Below are positions 1 through 8,478 of a DNA stretch of 64,000 nucleotides, one piece after another. The translations under genes and the position numbers were made by a program. The notes under the pieces were generated by a model. It made no database searches and was not told the origin of the DNA. It was given only the letters and a program-made list of their open reading frames with translations. This DNA comes from Citrobacter gillenii (GTDB lineage Bacteria > Pseudomonadota > Gammaproteobacteria > Enterobacterales > Enterobacteriaceae): contig NZ_SUQN01000002.1 in assembly GCF_013337685.1 (NCBI RefSeq), positions 62,001-126,000 on the forward strand. The letters are read 5' to 3'. The stretch's first letter is position 1, and each line of letters starts with the position of its first letter.

Positions 1-2
1 CG

Positions 3-890
3 GCGAGTGATTATCCGGCTTCGCCGCTGATCACTACACGCCCACAGCGTTACAGCGTTCAGCTAAACGATCAGCTCACCACGCTGCAACAGGCTGACCA
101 CTATCTGGGGCAGCTTGAGCAGCAGTTGCTGGATTACCGTCATGCCTCACGACGCGGCGGCCAGGCGCAGCAGCAGAAAAGGGCCGATGTGGTGCAGTGG
201 CTGGATAAGCGTTCAACCTTGTCAGGAGGCGCCGTCGATCGGCAACTGAAATCGGTATTGCAGGGAGATGCGCGGGTGACGTTTCAGTCGCCCGAACTGG
301 AGAAAATGTTCCAGCAGCGTTCAACCGGGGCGAAAATGTTCAGTGTGTCAGACGGTCGTCAGACGCAGCTCTCTGCCGTGGTTGTTGGGGAGGATGCTGA
401 TTCTGGGCAATATAAAATGATGATCGGCAACGCGCTACGCCGTGTTGGTGTGCAAACGCATGAGAATCAGGGGGCTATCACCTTCTCCACCACCGAAACA
501 CAATGGGCGCAGTTGGCACAGACGCTGAGCGTGCATGAAGAGGGTGATAAACCTTCCACCTTTACCCCGCTGAAAACTTTCGCCGATCCTTCACGTACGG
601 ATGCGCTGTTGCAAACCTTGCAGCAGGGGAGTTCCCGTAGCCTGGAGGGGATTCAGCTGGCGCTGGACACCATTGGTGAACAGCGCTCACAAATGGCGGC
701 GCAGCAGGAGAAGGCCCGGCAGCTGATTGACGGGATGGCGCGTTTCCCGCAGGCCGAAAGCGCGGTCAAAGCGTCAGAAACACTTGGCGGGGTGTTGGAT
801 CACGCCAATCATAATTATCAGGTGTTAGCGCAAGCAGTTAACGGCCAGGCTCGACTGTCCAGCCAAACCGTCCGTAGTTTATTACGTTAG
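3..890 (+). CDS. lafW: LafW-like flagellar hook-associated protein, 5' end cut by window
   Basis: The frame is open from the first bases of the window, so the start codon lies upstream. About 295 residues are visible, ending at 890. The protein is rich in Gln, Ser and Ala and looks mostly helical, with a C-terminal half (an LDTIGEQRSQMAAQQEKARQ stretch) resembling the helical ends of hook-associated and flagellin-like proteins. I do not recognise a catalytic motif. In the Flag-2 locus of E. coli 042 the gene between lfgL and lafZ is lafW, described as a hook-associated protein, and this position fits. The identification therefore rests mainly on synteny with lafZ and lafA. Its stop codon overlaps by 4 bases the stop of the opposing gene. 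Confidence 0.6.
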   Translation, partial: ASDYPASPLITTRPQRYSVQLNDQLTTLQQADHYLGQLEQQLLDYRHASRRGGQAQQQKRADVVQWLDKRSTLSGGAVDRQLKSVLQGDARVTFQSPELEKMFQQRSTGAKMFSVSDGRQTQLSAVVVGEDADSGQYKMMIGNALRRVGVQTHENQGAITFSTTETQWAQLAQTLSVHEEGDKPSTFTPLKTFADPSRTDALLQTLQQGSSRSLEGIQLALDTIGEQRSQMAAQQEKARQLIDGMARFPQAESAVKASETLGGVLDHANHNYQVLAQAVNGQARLSSQTVRSLLR

Positions 891-1366
891 TCAGGCTGGC
901 AGGCTTTTGCGGTGAAGGAAAATGAGGAAGGGTCTGAAACAATCAGGCCACCGACATCTTGATTAAACAGTAAATTTTGTTGTTTATTTAAATGAATCCA
1001 CCACGTTCGCAGATTGTGTTCATTAACGAATGAACCTAAATTTGATAAACGCAAATCATTCTGGTCGGTTTCAGCACCACTGAAACGAAACTCCCCCTGT
1101 TTAACAGCTCCAGAGTAGCGGTTAACGCAGGCCGAGATTTTAAAAATGGACGGCGTTTTTTTATTGGTATCGAGAGGAATCAAGGTCACGGTGGTGTTTT
1201 TGCCCGGTGGGCTGACCATCATTTCATAATGTGCGCTGGTTCCCGCCTCGAGGTCATAGTTCGCAATAATCGTATTCTCAATACGCGCACTGGCGGTAAA
1301 GATGGTGAATGCTGCAATAACAGGAAGGGCATAGAAAAAGTAATTATTTGCATTTTGGCATTTCAT
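887..1366 (-). CDS. Small ToxS-like membrane-anchored periplasmic protein downstream of lafZ
   Basis: A 159-residue protein with one N-terminal hydrophobic segment (about residues 9-26) and a periplasmic-looking remainder carrying two cysteines (in ISACVNRY and near the end, KACQPD). No family recognised by sequence. It starts inside the last 23 bases of lafZ, so the two are translationally coupled. A ToxR-like regulator followed by a small single-pass partner with a periplasmic domain is the architecture of toxRS, so a role as stabiliser or sensor partner of LafZ is a reasonable inference, not a demonstrated one. It converges on lafW. Confidence 0.6.
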   Translation of the reverse strand: MKCQNANNYFFYALPVIAAFTIFTASARIENTIIANYDLEAGTSAHYEMMVSPPGKNTTVTLIPLDTNKKTPSIFKISACVNRYSGAVKQGEFRFSGAETDQNDLRLSNLGSFVNEHNLRTWWIHLNKQQNLLFNQDVGGLIVSDPSSFSFTAKACQPD

Positions 1367-2294
1367 TCAACACTTTCTCCACTTCTTTATACATAACATT
1401 ATTCATTTCATTATCTTTGTTTTGCCAGCGTTCAAAGCTCAACGCTAACTGCCAACTGTCATTGCATTGGTTACTCAGCACTATATCCAAAACAAATTTA
1501 TTCAGCGATACCCGGTAATACAGTTCCATTGACGCATTATGCGTGTCCAGCAACTGATTAATCCCTTGAATACCCGGTGACATATGCTGCGAAAATGGCG
1601 TAACGGCGGCCGGTTGGGTATCAGGATCGTAAAGGTGGTAAACGGTAATACGTTTAGCGTTATTCAGGTTTTCTTTTATTAATTGTGGTGTTTCAGCGGT
1701 TGTCATTTTTGGCTGTGCGTTAAAGTAATACATAAATGTGAACAAAAATAAGGCAATGGCGATAACCGAACCTACCATCATAGCTGCCTGATAAGGGCGT
1801 TTTTTAACCGCAGTGCGTGGCGTTTTTAGTGTGTCTGTAGCGGTGTCGAATGCCGGGGACATCAGCACCTGATTGCCATTTTGCTGCTTATCCTCCGTTG
1901 TGCTCTCGGGGAGTGCAGCGTGCTCTGCCACCGCTTCAATGTTGTCATTATTAACATTGCACTTATTGTTGTTAACAGTTTCAGTGAGGTAATTTTTATT
2001 AAATAAATAGCCTTTCTTGGGAATGGTTTTAATGATTTCCTGTTGTTTACCATCATCATCGATAGCGACCCGCAAAGCATGAATAGCAGTGGGAAGACTA
2101 TTTCCCCCGACGATGCGGTTTTTCCAAACTTCGGTCATTAAAAACGAACGCGCTAAAACGGTATCGGCATTTTTAGCTAATGTTTCTAACAGAATAAAAT
2201 GGTACTCGCCGAGACGACGGGTTTCACCTGTCTCACAATGGATTAATGCATTAAGCGAAGAATCCATCCGCCAGTGGTTGACAACAATACTCAT
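1344..2294 (-). CDS. lafZ: LafZ, ToxR/CadC-type transmembrane transcriptional regulator of Flag-2
   Basis: A 316-residue protein. Residues 1-105 form a winged-helix OmpR/ToxR-type DNA-binding domain (RSFLMTEVWKNR recognition region, then IHALRVAIDDD and the IKTIPKKGYLF wing typical of this family). A polar linker follows, then one transmembrane helix (about 170-191, AMMVGSVIAIALFLFTFMYY), then a roughly 125-residue periplasmic domain with cysteines in QCNDSW and at the extreme C-terminus. It has no receiver domain, so it is a one-component membrane regulator. It is divergent from lafA with 565 bases between them, which suggests control of flagellin and/or Flag-2. LafZ is the name used for the equivalent gene in E. 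coli 042; the direct target is not known from sequence. Confidence 0.8.
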   Translation of the reverse strand: MSIVVNHWRMDSSLNALIHCETGETRRLGEYHFILLETLAKNADTVLARSFLMTEVWKNRIVGGNSLPTAIHALRVAIDDDGKQQEIIKTIPKKGYLFNKNYLTETVNNNKCNVNNDNIEAVAEHAALPESTTEDKQQNGNQVLMSPAFDTATDTLKTPRTAVKKRPYQAAMMVGSVIAIALFLFTFMYYFNAQPKMTTAETPQLIKENLNNAKRITVYHLYDPDTQPAAVTPFSQHMSPGIQGINQLLDTHNASMELYYRVSLNKFVLDIVLSNQCNDSWQLALSFERWQNKDNEMNNVMYKEVEKVLNEMPKCK

Positions 2295-2859
2295 AGTGTT
2301 ATTTGCCCATGCAAGGTTTTTTAGATCCTTTGCGTCACGCTGTTAAAAATCAACGTATTAGAATCATAAATGAACTGCGATGTCTTTCTGGCTGTTCGGA
2401 TGAGGAAGTGACAGCATAATCAGTATTGTTTTTTTTGCAGTCCGAAATCAGATTTGAAATGTAGCGAAAGAGCCTGAAACTCACAACATACAAGGCTGAT
2501 GGCATTTGCAACTAAATGTAAAATAACGGATTAAATGATGAATTTAGAATGTGTCGGATTAAGGATAATCTCATTTGATTCATAATCTTAAACCTTTGAT
2601 GGGGCGGGTTGTTAAAGCATTATTAGATATTTCTAATAATCTTTTAATTAAAACTTGATTGAGATCTTACTGTAGTGGTGGGTTAATGAAGGAGATGAGC
2701 ACGCAAAGCTAAATTAATGCGGGTGAGTGATTTTATATGGAGGTAATAAAGAGAGGGGGAGGCGTAAAAAAATTTTTTAGGGTGCGTTAAGTTTTCCAAA
2801 CGGATGGTCGTTTTTACAGAGTATCGAAACAAAGACGATTAATCCCAAGGAGCAGTATC
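2295..2859. other. AT-rich intergenic region between lafZ and lafA
   Basis: 565 bases without a credible gene, much richer in A+T than the flanking flagellin gene. It must hold the divergent promoters of lafZ and lafA and any LafZ-binding sites. A possible sigma-28 promoter lies near its lafA end. No other clear motif was seen. Confidence 0.7.
2787..2813 (+). promoter_or_regulatory. Possible sigma-28 (LafS) promoter of lafA
   Basis: TTAAGTTT (2787-2794), an 11-base spacer and GGTCGTTT (2806-2813). The first half matches the FliA -35 element TAAAGTTT at 7 of 8 positions; the second half is a poor match to GCCGATAA. Late flagellin genes normally use the flagellar sigma-28, and lafS encodes one in this cluster, so the location is right. 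It lies about 46 bases upstream of the lafA start codon. Confidence 0.4.
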
Positions 2860-3774
2860 ATGTTATCTATTAATACCAGTAGCGCCTCAATGGCCGCCGT
2901 TAACGCCATCAACACCAGCATGGATTCTCTGTCCACCTCAATGGAACGTCTGGCGACAGGTAACCGCATCAACTCTTCTTCTGACGATGCTGCGGGCAAA
3001 CAGATTGCTAACCGTCTGACTGCACAGTCCAGCGGTATGGGCGTTGCGCTGAGCAACATCGATGATGCGACCGCCATGCTGCAAACTGCTGACAGCACCT
3101 TTGATGAAATGACCGACGTACTGGGCCGCATGAGCGACCTGGCCACGCAGGCAGCGAACGGAACCTACAACGACGACGACCTGCAGGCGATGCAGGACGA
3201 ATACGACGAACTGGGTCAGCAGATGTCTGACATGCTGCAAAACACCACCTACGGCGGCACCAACCTGTTTGGTACCTCCGGCACCAGCAACACCGGTGAA
3301 GATGGCCTGTTCCAGGGCTCTGTCACCTTCCAGGTCGGCGCAGAATCTTCTGATACCATGACGGTCGATATCTCCAGCCAGTTGGGTAATCTGACCGCCG
3401 ATCTGAAAGGCATCAGTGCCTCTTTCTCTGCTGACCAGGCTGATACCACCGGCACCGCAGGCGTTTCTGGCGGTACTGAGCTGACCGCTTCTGGCTCCGC
3501 GAACACCATGATTGACAGCATTTCTACTGCGATGGACGACGTGTCGAAGATCCAGTCCAAGCTGGGTGCGTCTATCAACCGTCTGAACGACACCGCCAAC
3601 AACCTGACCAGCATGCAGGACAACACGGAAGTGGCTATCGGTAACATTATGGATACCGACTACGCGACGGAAGCGTCCAACATGACTAAACAGCAGGTTC
3701 TGTCGCAGACCGGCATCACCATGCTTAAGCAGTCCAACAGCATGTCCAGCATGGTTTCCAGCCTGCTGCAGTAA
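2860..3774 (+). CDS. lafA: LafA, lateral (Flag-2) flagellin
   Basis: A 304-residue flagellin. The N-terminal coiled-coil D0/D1 block (residues 1-140, starting MLSINTSSASMAAVNAINTS, with ATGNRINSSSDDAAGKQIANRL) and the C-terminal D1/D0 block (about 215-304, with ASINRLNDTANNLTSMQDN and TDYATEASNMTKQQVLSQTG) are well conserved. The middle domain is short, so this is a compact flagellin like other lateral types. It ends LLQ, the usual hydrophobic flagellin tail. A good ribosome-binding site (AAGGAG) sits 8 bases before the ATG. It is monocistronic: a hairpin follows and the next gene has its own promoter. It is exported by the flagellar type III system, with LafC (FliS) as probable chaperone. 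Confidence 0.93.
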   Translation: MLSINTSSASMAAVNAINTSMDSLSTSMERLATGNRINSSSDDAAGKQIANRLTAQSSGMGVALSNIDDATAMLQTADSTFDEMTDVLGRMSDLATQAANGTYNDDDLQAMQDEYDELGQQMSDMLQNTTYGGTNLFGTSGTSNTGEDGLFQGSVTFQVGAESSDTMTVDISSQLGNLTADLKGISASFSADQADTTGTAGVSGGTELTASGSANTMIDSISTAMDDVSKIQSKLGASINRLNDTANNLTSMQDNTEVAIGNIMDTDYATEASNMTKQQVLSQTGITMLKQSNSMSSMVSSLLQ

Positions 3775-3802
3775 TCTCTGTTTAGTGGTGAAGCCACGTA
3801 TA

Positions 3803-3834
3803 CACAACACCGCCTGCTGGCGGTGTTGTGCTTT
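3803..3834 (+). terminator. Terminator after lafA
   Basis: Perfect 12-base stem (CACAACACCGCC / GGCGGTGTTGTG) with a 4-base loop, followed by CTTT. The T tract is short, but position and stem strength fit a terminator separating lafA from lafB. Confidence 0.7.
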
Positions 3835-3929
3835 CAGCGGCGCGATATTTTTTGGCAAACCTTCCTGATAAACGGAAGTTTAGCTTCCATCACATTTATA
3901 ACTAACTGATTTATCAATATATAAAATGT

Positions 3930-3945
3930 TGGCATGAGTTTTGCT
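3930..3945 (+). promoter_or_regulatory. Sigma-54 promoter of the lafB operon
   Basis: TGGCATGAGTTTTGCT matches the sigma-54 consensus TGGCAC-N5-TTGCW, with the invariant GG (3931-3932) and GC (3943-3944) exactly 10 bases apart. It lies 35 bases upstream of the lafB start codon. In lateral flagellar systems the sigma-54 activator LafK drives middle genes; lafK would lie outside this window. Confidence 0.85.
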
Positions 3946-3979
3946 GTTACCTCAATAACGTTGCACGGAGTCAATCATC

Positions 3980-5314
3980 ATGGGTTACACAAGTGCTGTT
4001 CAAGCAATGGCGCAGAAAATGGCATATGCCGATATCTCGAATCAGGTCGCGAGCCTGCAAGAGCAGCAGAGCGATCTGACTGCGGAAAGCAATGGGCTTG
4101 ATTCGCTCAGCACGGCGCTGACGAATTTTCAGTCTGCGGTGGATGCGCTCAATAGCGACACCGACGGGCCGGTGGTGTTTTCTGCAACGAGCAATAATGA
4201 CTCGGCAACCGTTTCTGCCAACTCAGAGGCCCAGCCGGGAACCTATTCTTTTTTCGTTGAGCAGTTAGCGCAAGCGCAGCAGTCGACTTTTGATATGACT
4301 GATGACACCTATTCCGCGACGGGGACGTTTGAACTGACGATGGGTGACAGCACCATGGACATCGACCTGGCGTCAGCAGATGCCAATGGCGATGGTGATG
4401 GGTTTATCGATGCCAGCGAGTTGGTCAGCGCGATTAATGATTCCGACGATAACCCTGGCGTGTCGGCCGCGCTGGTGAAAACGGACGGTACGACGACCAT
4501 CATGCTCACCTCTGACACTACCGGCGAGCAGAGCGCTTTTTCGGTGTCGGTTATCGATCACGATCCGACCAATGACACCAGTACGACGGTACCCACGCTG
4601 GACACCCTGACCGAATCGCAGGATGCGATTATTCATCTGGGAAGTTCAACGGGGCCGACGATTACTAACAGCACAAATACATTTGATGATGTCATCCCGG
4701 GCGTCACGATGACGTTCAGTGAAGTCAGCGATCTGGATGATCCGACGGATCTCACCACCTTTACGGTTGCTGAAGATTCTTCTGCCTCTGAAGCCAAGGT
4801 CCAGACCTTTGTCGACGCCTATAACTCGCTGGTCGATACCATTGACTCGCTGACCACTTACGGGGACGACGATACCTCGGCAGGTGTATTCGCTGGTGAT
4901 GCTGGTCTCAAATCGCTCACCAGTCAGATGGATGACATTGTTCACTCTTACTACGACGGCTCCTCGATTGTGGATTACGGCATCACGCTGGACAGCGACG
5001 GCCATTTGCAGATCGACGCTGACACCTTCGATGACGCCATGGAAGAAAATCCGGACGGTCTGACCTCAATCTTTGTGGGTGATGACAGCATGGTCGCCCA
5101 ACTCGATAACCTGATGGACAGCTATCTCGATTCCAGCAACGGCATCATCGCCCAACGTCAACAAGGTCTGGATGACGATCAGACCCGCATTGATGACAGA
5201 AGTGACCAGCTGACCGAGACCTACAACACCAACTACGACCGCTATGTGACGGAGTACACCAACACCATTATTGAGGTGTACACCATGAAAATGAGCATGG
5301 CTGCATTCTCGTAA
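3980..5314 (+). CDS. lafB: LafB, filament cap protein (FliD/HAP2 family)
   Basis: A 444-residue FliD-family protein that caps the growing filament and promotes flagellin folding and insertion. The N-terminal heptad-rich segment (MAQKMAYADISNQVASLQEQ and on to about residue 60) and the C-terminal segment (about 380-444, with GIIAQRQQGLDDDQTRIDDR) are the FliD_N and FliD_C helical ends. The middle is an acidic, Thr/Asp-rich beta domain. The C-terminal YTMKMSMAAFS is typical of lateral FliD proteins. First gene of the run lafBCDEFST(U), all in one direction with short gaps or overlaps, preceded by a sigma-54 promoter. Start chosen from ACGGAG at 3965-3970. Confidence 0.9.
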   Translation: MGYTSAVQAMAQKMAYADISNQVASLQEQQSDLTAESNGLDSLSTALTNFQSAVDALNSDTDGPVVFSATSNNDSATVSANSEAQPGTYSFFVEQLAQAQQSTFDMTDDTYSATGTFELTMGDSTMDIDLASADANGDGDGFIDASELVSAINDSDDNPGVSAALVKTDGTTTIMLTSDTTGEQSAFSVSVIDHDPTNDTSTTVPTLDTLTESQDAIIHLGSSTGPTITNSTNTFDDVIPGVTMTFSEVSDLDDPTDLTTFTVAEDSSASEAKVQTFVDAYNSLVDTIDSLTTYGDDDTSAGVFAGDAGLKSLTSQMDDIVHSYYDGSSIVDYGITLDSDGHLQIDADTFDDAMEENPDGLTSIFVGDDSMVAQLDNLMDSYLDSSNGIIAQRQQGLDDDQTRIDDRSDQLTETYNTNYDRYVTEYTNTIIEVYTMKMSMAAFS

Positions 5315-5347
5315 CCGACCGAGTTCACTCAAGGATTTACTGTAAAT

Positions 5348-5740
5348 ATGTACGAAACACAGGATGGCTATTCGCAATATAAAGAGATCGATCTCGCCGC
5401 CCGCACGGCAGCGGCCTCGCCTCTAGAACTGGTGCTGGTTCTGTTTTCCGGTTTGATGGACGAGCTGGAACGCGCCAAAAGCCATATTGAAAACAAGCGC
5501 TTTGAGAAGAAGGCGCAAAGCATCAACAAATGCATCGATATTCTCAATGCCTTAACCAGTTCGCTGGAGTTTGAAACCGGCGGCGAGCTGGTGGTGAATC
5601 TGTCACGTCTTTACGACCACTGTGTCTACCGCCTGTATGAAGCCAGCGGGGAATTATCGATTGAGAAGATCGATGAGGTGATTGTCATTCTGACGAATTT
5701 GCGTGAAGGCTGGGATGGCCTGTCAGCCAAGCTCGGGTAA
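5348..5740 (+). CDS. lafC: LafC, flagellin export chaperone (FliS family)
   Basis: A 130-residue FliS-like protein. The N-terminal YSQYKEIDLAARTAAASPLELVLVLFSGLM region matches the FliS signature in which a conserved segment precedes the four-helix bundle. FliS binds the C-terminal helix of flagellin in the cytoplasm and prevents premature polymerisation. AAGGA lies 13 bases before the ATG. It follows lafB by 33 bases, and lafD begins 4 bases after its stop. Confidence 0.85.
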   Translation: MYETQDGYSQYKEIDLAARTAAASPLELVLVLFSGLMDELERAKSHIENKRFEKKAQSINKCIDILNALTSSLEFETGGELVVNLSRLYDHCVYRLYEASGELSIEKIDEVIVILTNLREGWDGLSAKLG

Positions 5741-5744
5741 GGCA

Positions 5745-6062
5745 ATGGACAGACACGGCCAGCAGCAACAGCTTTTCGCCCTGATCGACGCGATGAACGA
5801 ATCTCTGGATCAGCAGCGCTGGCGACGATTGCCCGCGCAGCATCAGCAGTTGATGCGTTTATTTCATGAATATGAAGTCGCAGAGACGTCAGCAGAAGAG
5901 TTGCGGAAGGTAAAAGCGACATTGCGCACCGGGTTTGCCGCCCTCATTGAGCGGCGAACCCGGCGTGCAGAAATCTTGAAAGCGCGTATGGATACGCATC
6001 AGCGAAATCAGGAAGGCGTGCTGGCGTATTCAATGGTTAATATTATTTCGGAGAAGGCATGA
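5745..6062 (+). CDS. lafD: LafD, FliT-like flagellar chaperone
   Basis: A 105-residue, highly charged helical protein in the fliT position between lafC (fliS) and lafE (fliK). I chose the ATG at 5745 (MDRHGQQQQL), which has TAAGG just upstream and begins right after the lafC stop; a longer frame would overlap lafC. Sequence similarity to FliT is weak by eye and the name rests on size, helical character and synteny with Flag-2 of E. coli 042. Its TGA overlaps the lafE start (ATGA). Confidence 0.7.
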   Translation: MDRHGQQQQLFALIDAMNESLDQQRWRRLPAQHQQLMRLFHEYEVAETSAEELRKVKATLRTGFAALIERRTRRAEILKARMDTHQRNQEGVLAYSMVNIISEKA

Positions 6063-7240
6063 ACCCTGTATTGCTGGCCACGGCCAGTGCGTTGACCGAT
6101 GCCACGCCGGAAAACGCCACGATTTCAGCACCGGTGGCAGCCGAAAGCGGTGGGGCGTTTACCTTGCCACAAATGGCGCTAAACGCGGTGGCTGAACGTA
6201 TCCATAGTGCGAAAACCAACCAGCAGCAATCATCAGCGGCACAAAAGCACGATAACGATCCGGCGGCGATGCAGGCGTTGATGGCGCTTTTTCTGGCCCA
6301 ACCGGTGCAGTCAGCGGTGTCTGCTGGTTTGCAAAAACAACCGGATGGTGATGCGTTGAAAGCGCTGATCGCGGCACGGTCCGCAAACCCAGGGTCACCG
6401 GCCCTGCGTCAGTTGTCGAGCGCGGTAGAACAGAAGGCCAATGGCACGACGCCAGCCCAGTTGGATGCGGCAGACTTGTCGTTGCTACCGGCAAAATTAC
6501 AGAGTGCGCTGACGGCATTGACGCAGCAGGCGACGGCAGGGCAACCGGCCACACCTGAGCAACAGGCGAAACTGGCGAGCTTTTCGGCGCAGGATTTACG
6601 CGCCATTGCACCCCAGCAGCCGACGCTGTCGACTTCTCAGCAAATTACCGCGCGAGTGAAAGAGACTGAAAGTCACGTTGCCCCGCGCCCGCAGGTGGTG
6701 AAAAAGAACGCCGCCCTTAACGTGACCCAGCCGGCAGTAGCTCAAAACCTGGTCAACGTGGCGGTACAAGGTAATCAGTCGGTTAGTGCGATAGCGGATA
6801 CGAGCGCAATCACCACGCACACCGCGCAGCCGGTGGAGATGTCGCCTGATGAACTCGGTGAAAAACTGACGGCGCTACTGAAAGACCGGATCCAATTCCA
6901 GCTCGGCCAGCAGCAGCAAGTGTCTACCATCCGTCTTGACCCACCTTCGCTTGGCAAACTGGAAATTGCCGTACAGCTGGATGCGGGAAAACTCATGGTG
7001 CACATCGGCGCAAACCAAAGCGATGTTTGCCGTTCGCTGCAGCAATTTAGCGAGAACTTACGCCAGCATCTGACGGCGCAGAACTTCATGGAGGTCAATG
7101 TTCAGGTCTCCTCCGAGGGGCAATCGCAGCAGCAGCAACAACAGCAGTCTGATCATCAACAGGACGAGGTGACATCGGCATTAATGCTTAATGACGAGCC
7201 TCAATTTCAACGGAATGAATCCGTTCTGATCAAAGTGTAA
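6059..7240 (+). CDS. lafE: LafE, flagellar hook-length control protein (FliK family)
   Basis: A 393-residue protein. The first 270 residues are a low-complexity Ala/Gln/Thr/Pro-rich region, as in the ruler part of FliK. Residues about 280-360 form the conserved Flg_hook domain (KDRIQFQLGQQQQVSTIRLD, then PPSLGKLEIAVQLDAGKLMV and NLRQHLTAQNFMEVNVQV), which switches the substrate specificity of the export gate by contacting FlhB. A run of about nine Gln residues near 362 comes from CAG/CAA repeats at 7127-7148 and could vary in length by slippage. Start overlaps lafD by 4 bases. Confidence 0.88.
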   Translation: MNPVLLATASALTDATPENATISAPVAAESGGAFTLPQMALNAVAERIHSAKTNQQQSSAAQKHDNDPAAMQALMALFLAQPVQSAVSAGLQKQPDGDALKALIAARSANPGSPALRQLSSAVEQKANGTTPAQLDAADLSLLPAKLQSALTALTQQATAGQPATPEQQAKLASFSAQDLRAIAPQQPTLSTSQQITARVKETESHVAPRPQVVKKNAALNVTQPAVAQNLVNVAVQGNQSVSAIADTSAITTHTAQPVEMSPDELGEKLTALLKDRIQFQLGQQQQVSTIRLDPPSLGKLEIAVQLDAGKLMVHIGANQSDVCRSLQQFSENLRQHLTAQNFMEVNVQVSSEGQSQQQQQQQSDHQQDEVTSALMLNDEPQFQRNESVLIKV

Positions 7241-7247
7241 AAGCCAA

Positions 7248-7712
7248 ATGAAGAAAATCGTGATAGCGAGTGTAATTAGCTCTGTCCTGGCCCTCGTCGT
7301 GGGTGGCGGGGCTGGATGGGGGATGTACCATTTCGTCGGAAATGGAAAACCTGCGGCAGCCGCGCATACTGATGCCGTGGAATCAATGGATGAAAGTAAC
7401 AGCCTGTTTGTTTCGTTACAGGAGACGATTGTCACCCTGCACGATAATGAAGGTGCCGATCACTATATGTCAGCGGAATTAGTGCTGGTTGTCGCCACTG
7501 AAAAAGAATCGGAGAAAATAAAACAGCAAGAGCCGCTGTATCAGAGCATTGCCGTTGAGCGACTGTCTGAAATGAAATATGAAGAAGTTCGCGCGATGAA
7601 AATATCGCAAATAAGGGCGTTAATCGCTGAAGCGTTGAAGGAAGAATTAAAGAATCGAAAAATAACCGCACCGTATAAAGATATATTGGTGAAAAAAGTC
7701 GTGTTCCAGTAA
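7248..7712 (+). CDS. lafF: LafF, FliL-like basal-body-associated protein
   Basis: A 154-residue protein with an N-terminal transmembrane helix (about residues 5-25, ASVISSVLALVVGGGAGWGM) and a periplasmic FliL domain (FVSLQETIVTLHDNEGADHY ... SEMKYEEVRAMKISQIRALI). FliL associates with the stator and supports motor torque, which fits its place before the stator genes lafT and lafU. It starts 7 bases after lafE, without a strong ribosome-binding site, so translational coupling is likely. Confidence 0.88.
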   Translation: MKKIVIASVISSVLALVVGGGAGWGMYHFVGNGKPAAAAHTDAVESMDESNSLFVSLQETIVTLHDNEGADHYMSAELVLVVATEKESEKIKQQEPLYQSIAVERLSEMKYEEVRAMKISQIRALIAEALKEELKNRKITAPYKDILVKKVVFQ

Positions 7713-7732
7713 GCGATGAGTCAGGAATTTAA

Positions 7733-8449
7733 ATGATGCAAGACGCTTACGAGTCAGAGGAATTCAGCGCGACACCGGTGCTCACCCCACAGCAAGAGAG
7801 TCATTATTTACAGGCTTATCTTCCGTTGGTGCGCAAAGTCGTGCGCCAACTCGCGCCGCAATGTACCTGCGTGATGGACCGGCAGGACATGGAGCAAACG
7901 GCGCTGATGGGATTGCTGAATGCGATTCGCCGCTACGGCCAGCCCGATGAAGGCTTTGCGGGGTACGCCGTACACCGCATTCGCGGGGCTATTCTGGATG
8001 AATTGCGCAGTCTTGACTGGCGGCCGCGCCAGTTACGGCAGAAATATCATCAAATTAAGGATGTGATTCGTGAAGCGCGCACAAAACTCGGACACGAACC
8101 CACTCGGGAGGAGCTTTCGCAATGGGGGCTATCGTCTGAGGATTACCTGGAATTTCAACAGCTGGAAGGGGCCGAAACGCTGGCCAGCCTGGATGAGTTA
8201 CTGAATGGCGACCTGCCAATTGCACCGCTTGAAGGGCGGGGGCTGGAAGAACAATTTGTGACGCAAGAGATGCTGAGCTATGCCCTCGGTCAACTCAGTG
8301 AAAAAGAGGGCCTCGTGCTCTCCATGTATTACCAACACGATATGAATTTAAAAGAGATTGCGCTGGTGTTAGGCGTAACTGAAGCCAGAATTTGTCAAAT
8401 GAATAAAAAAATCACGCACAAAATTCGTGATTGTTTATATCAAGATTAA
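7733..8449 (+). CDS. lafS: LafS, flagellar sigma-28 factor (FliA family)
   Basis: A 238-residue sigma factor of the FliA type. Region 2 is seen in YLPLVRKVVRQLAP, MDRQDMEQTALMGLLNAIRR and FAGYAVHRIRGAILDELRSL; region 3 in EARTKLGHEPTREELSQWGL; region 4 helix-turn-helix in MNLKEIALVLGVTEARICQM. It should direct RNA polymerase to late lateral-flagellar promoters such as that of lafA. ATG codons at 7733 and 7736 are both possible, with AGGA upstream. Lies between lafF and lafT in the same operon. Confidence 0.9.
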   Translation: MMQDAYESEEFSATPVLTPQQESHYLQAYLPLVRKVVRQLAPQCTCVMDRQDMEQTALMGLLNAIRRYGQPDEGFAGYAVHRIRGAILDELRSLDWRPRQLRQKYHQIKDVIREARTKLGHEPTREELSQWGLSSEDYLEFQQLEGAETLASLDELLNGDLPIAPLEGRGLEEQFVTQEMLSYALGQLSEKEGLVLSMYYQHDMNLKEIALVLGVTEARICQMNKKITHKIRDCLYQD

Positions 8450-8478
8450 CAATTTCGAATTGAAATGCGGAGAAGTGA

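Noticed and set aside
2938..3858. A 306-codon open frame antisense to lafA.
   Set aside because: Shadow of the strongly biased flagellin codons; it is rich in Arg, His and Val and has no start signal.
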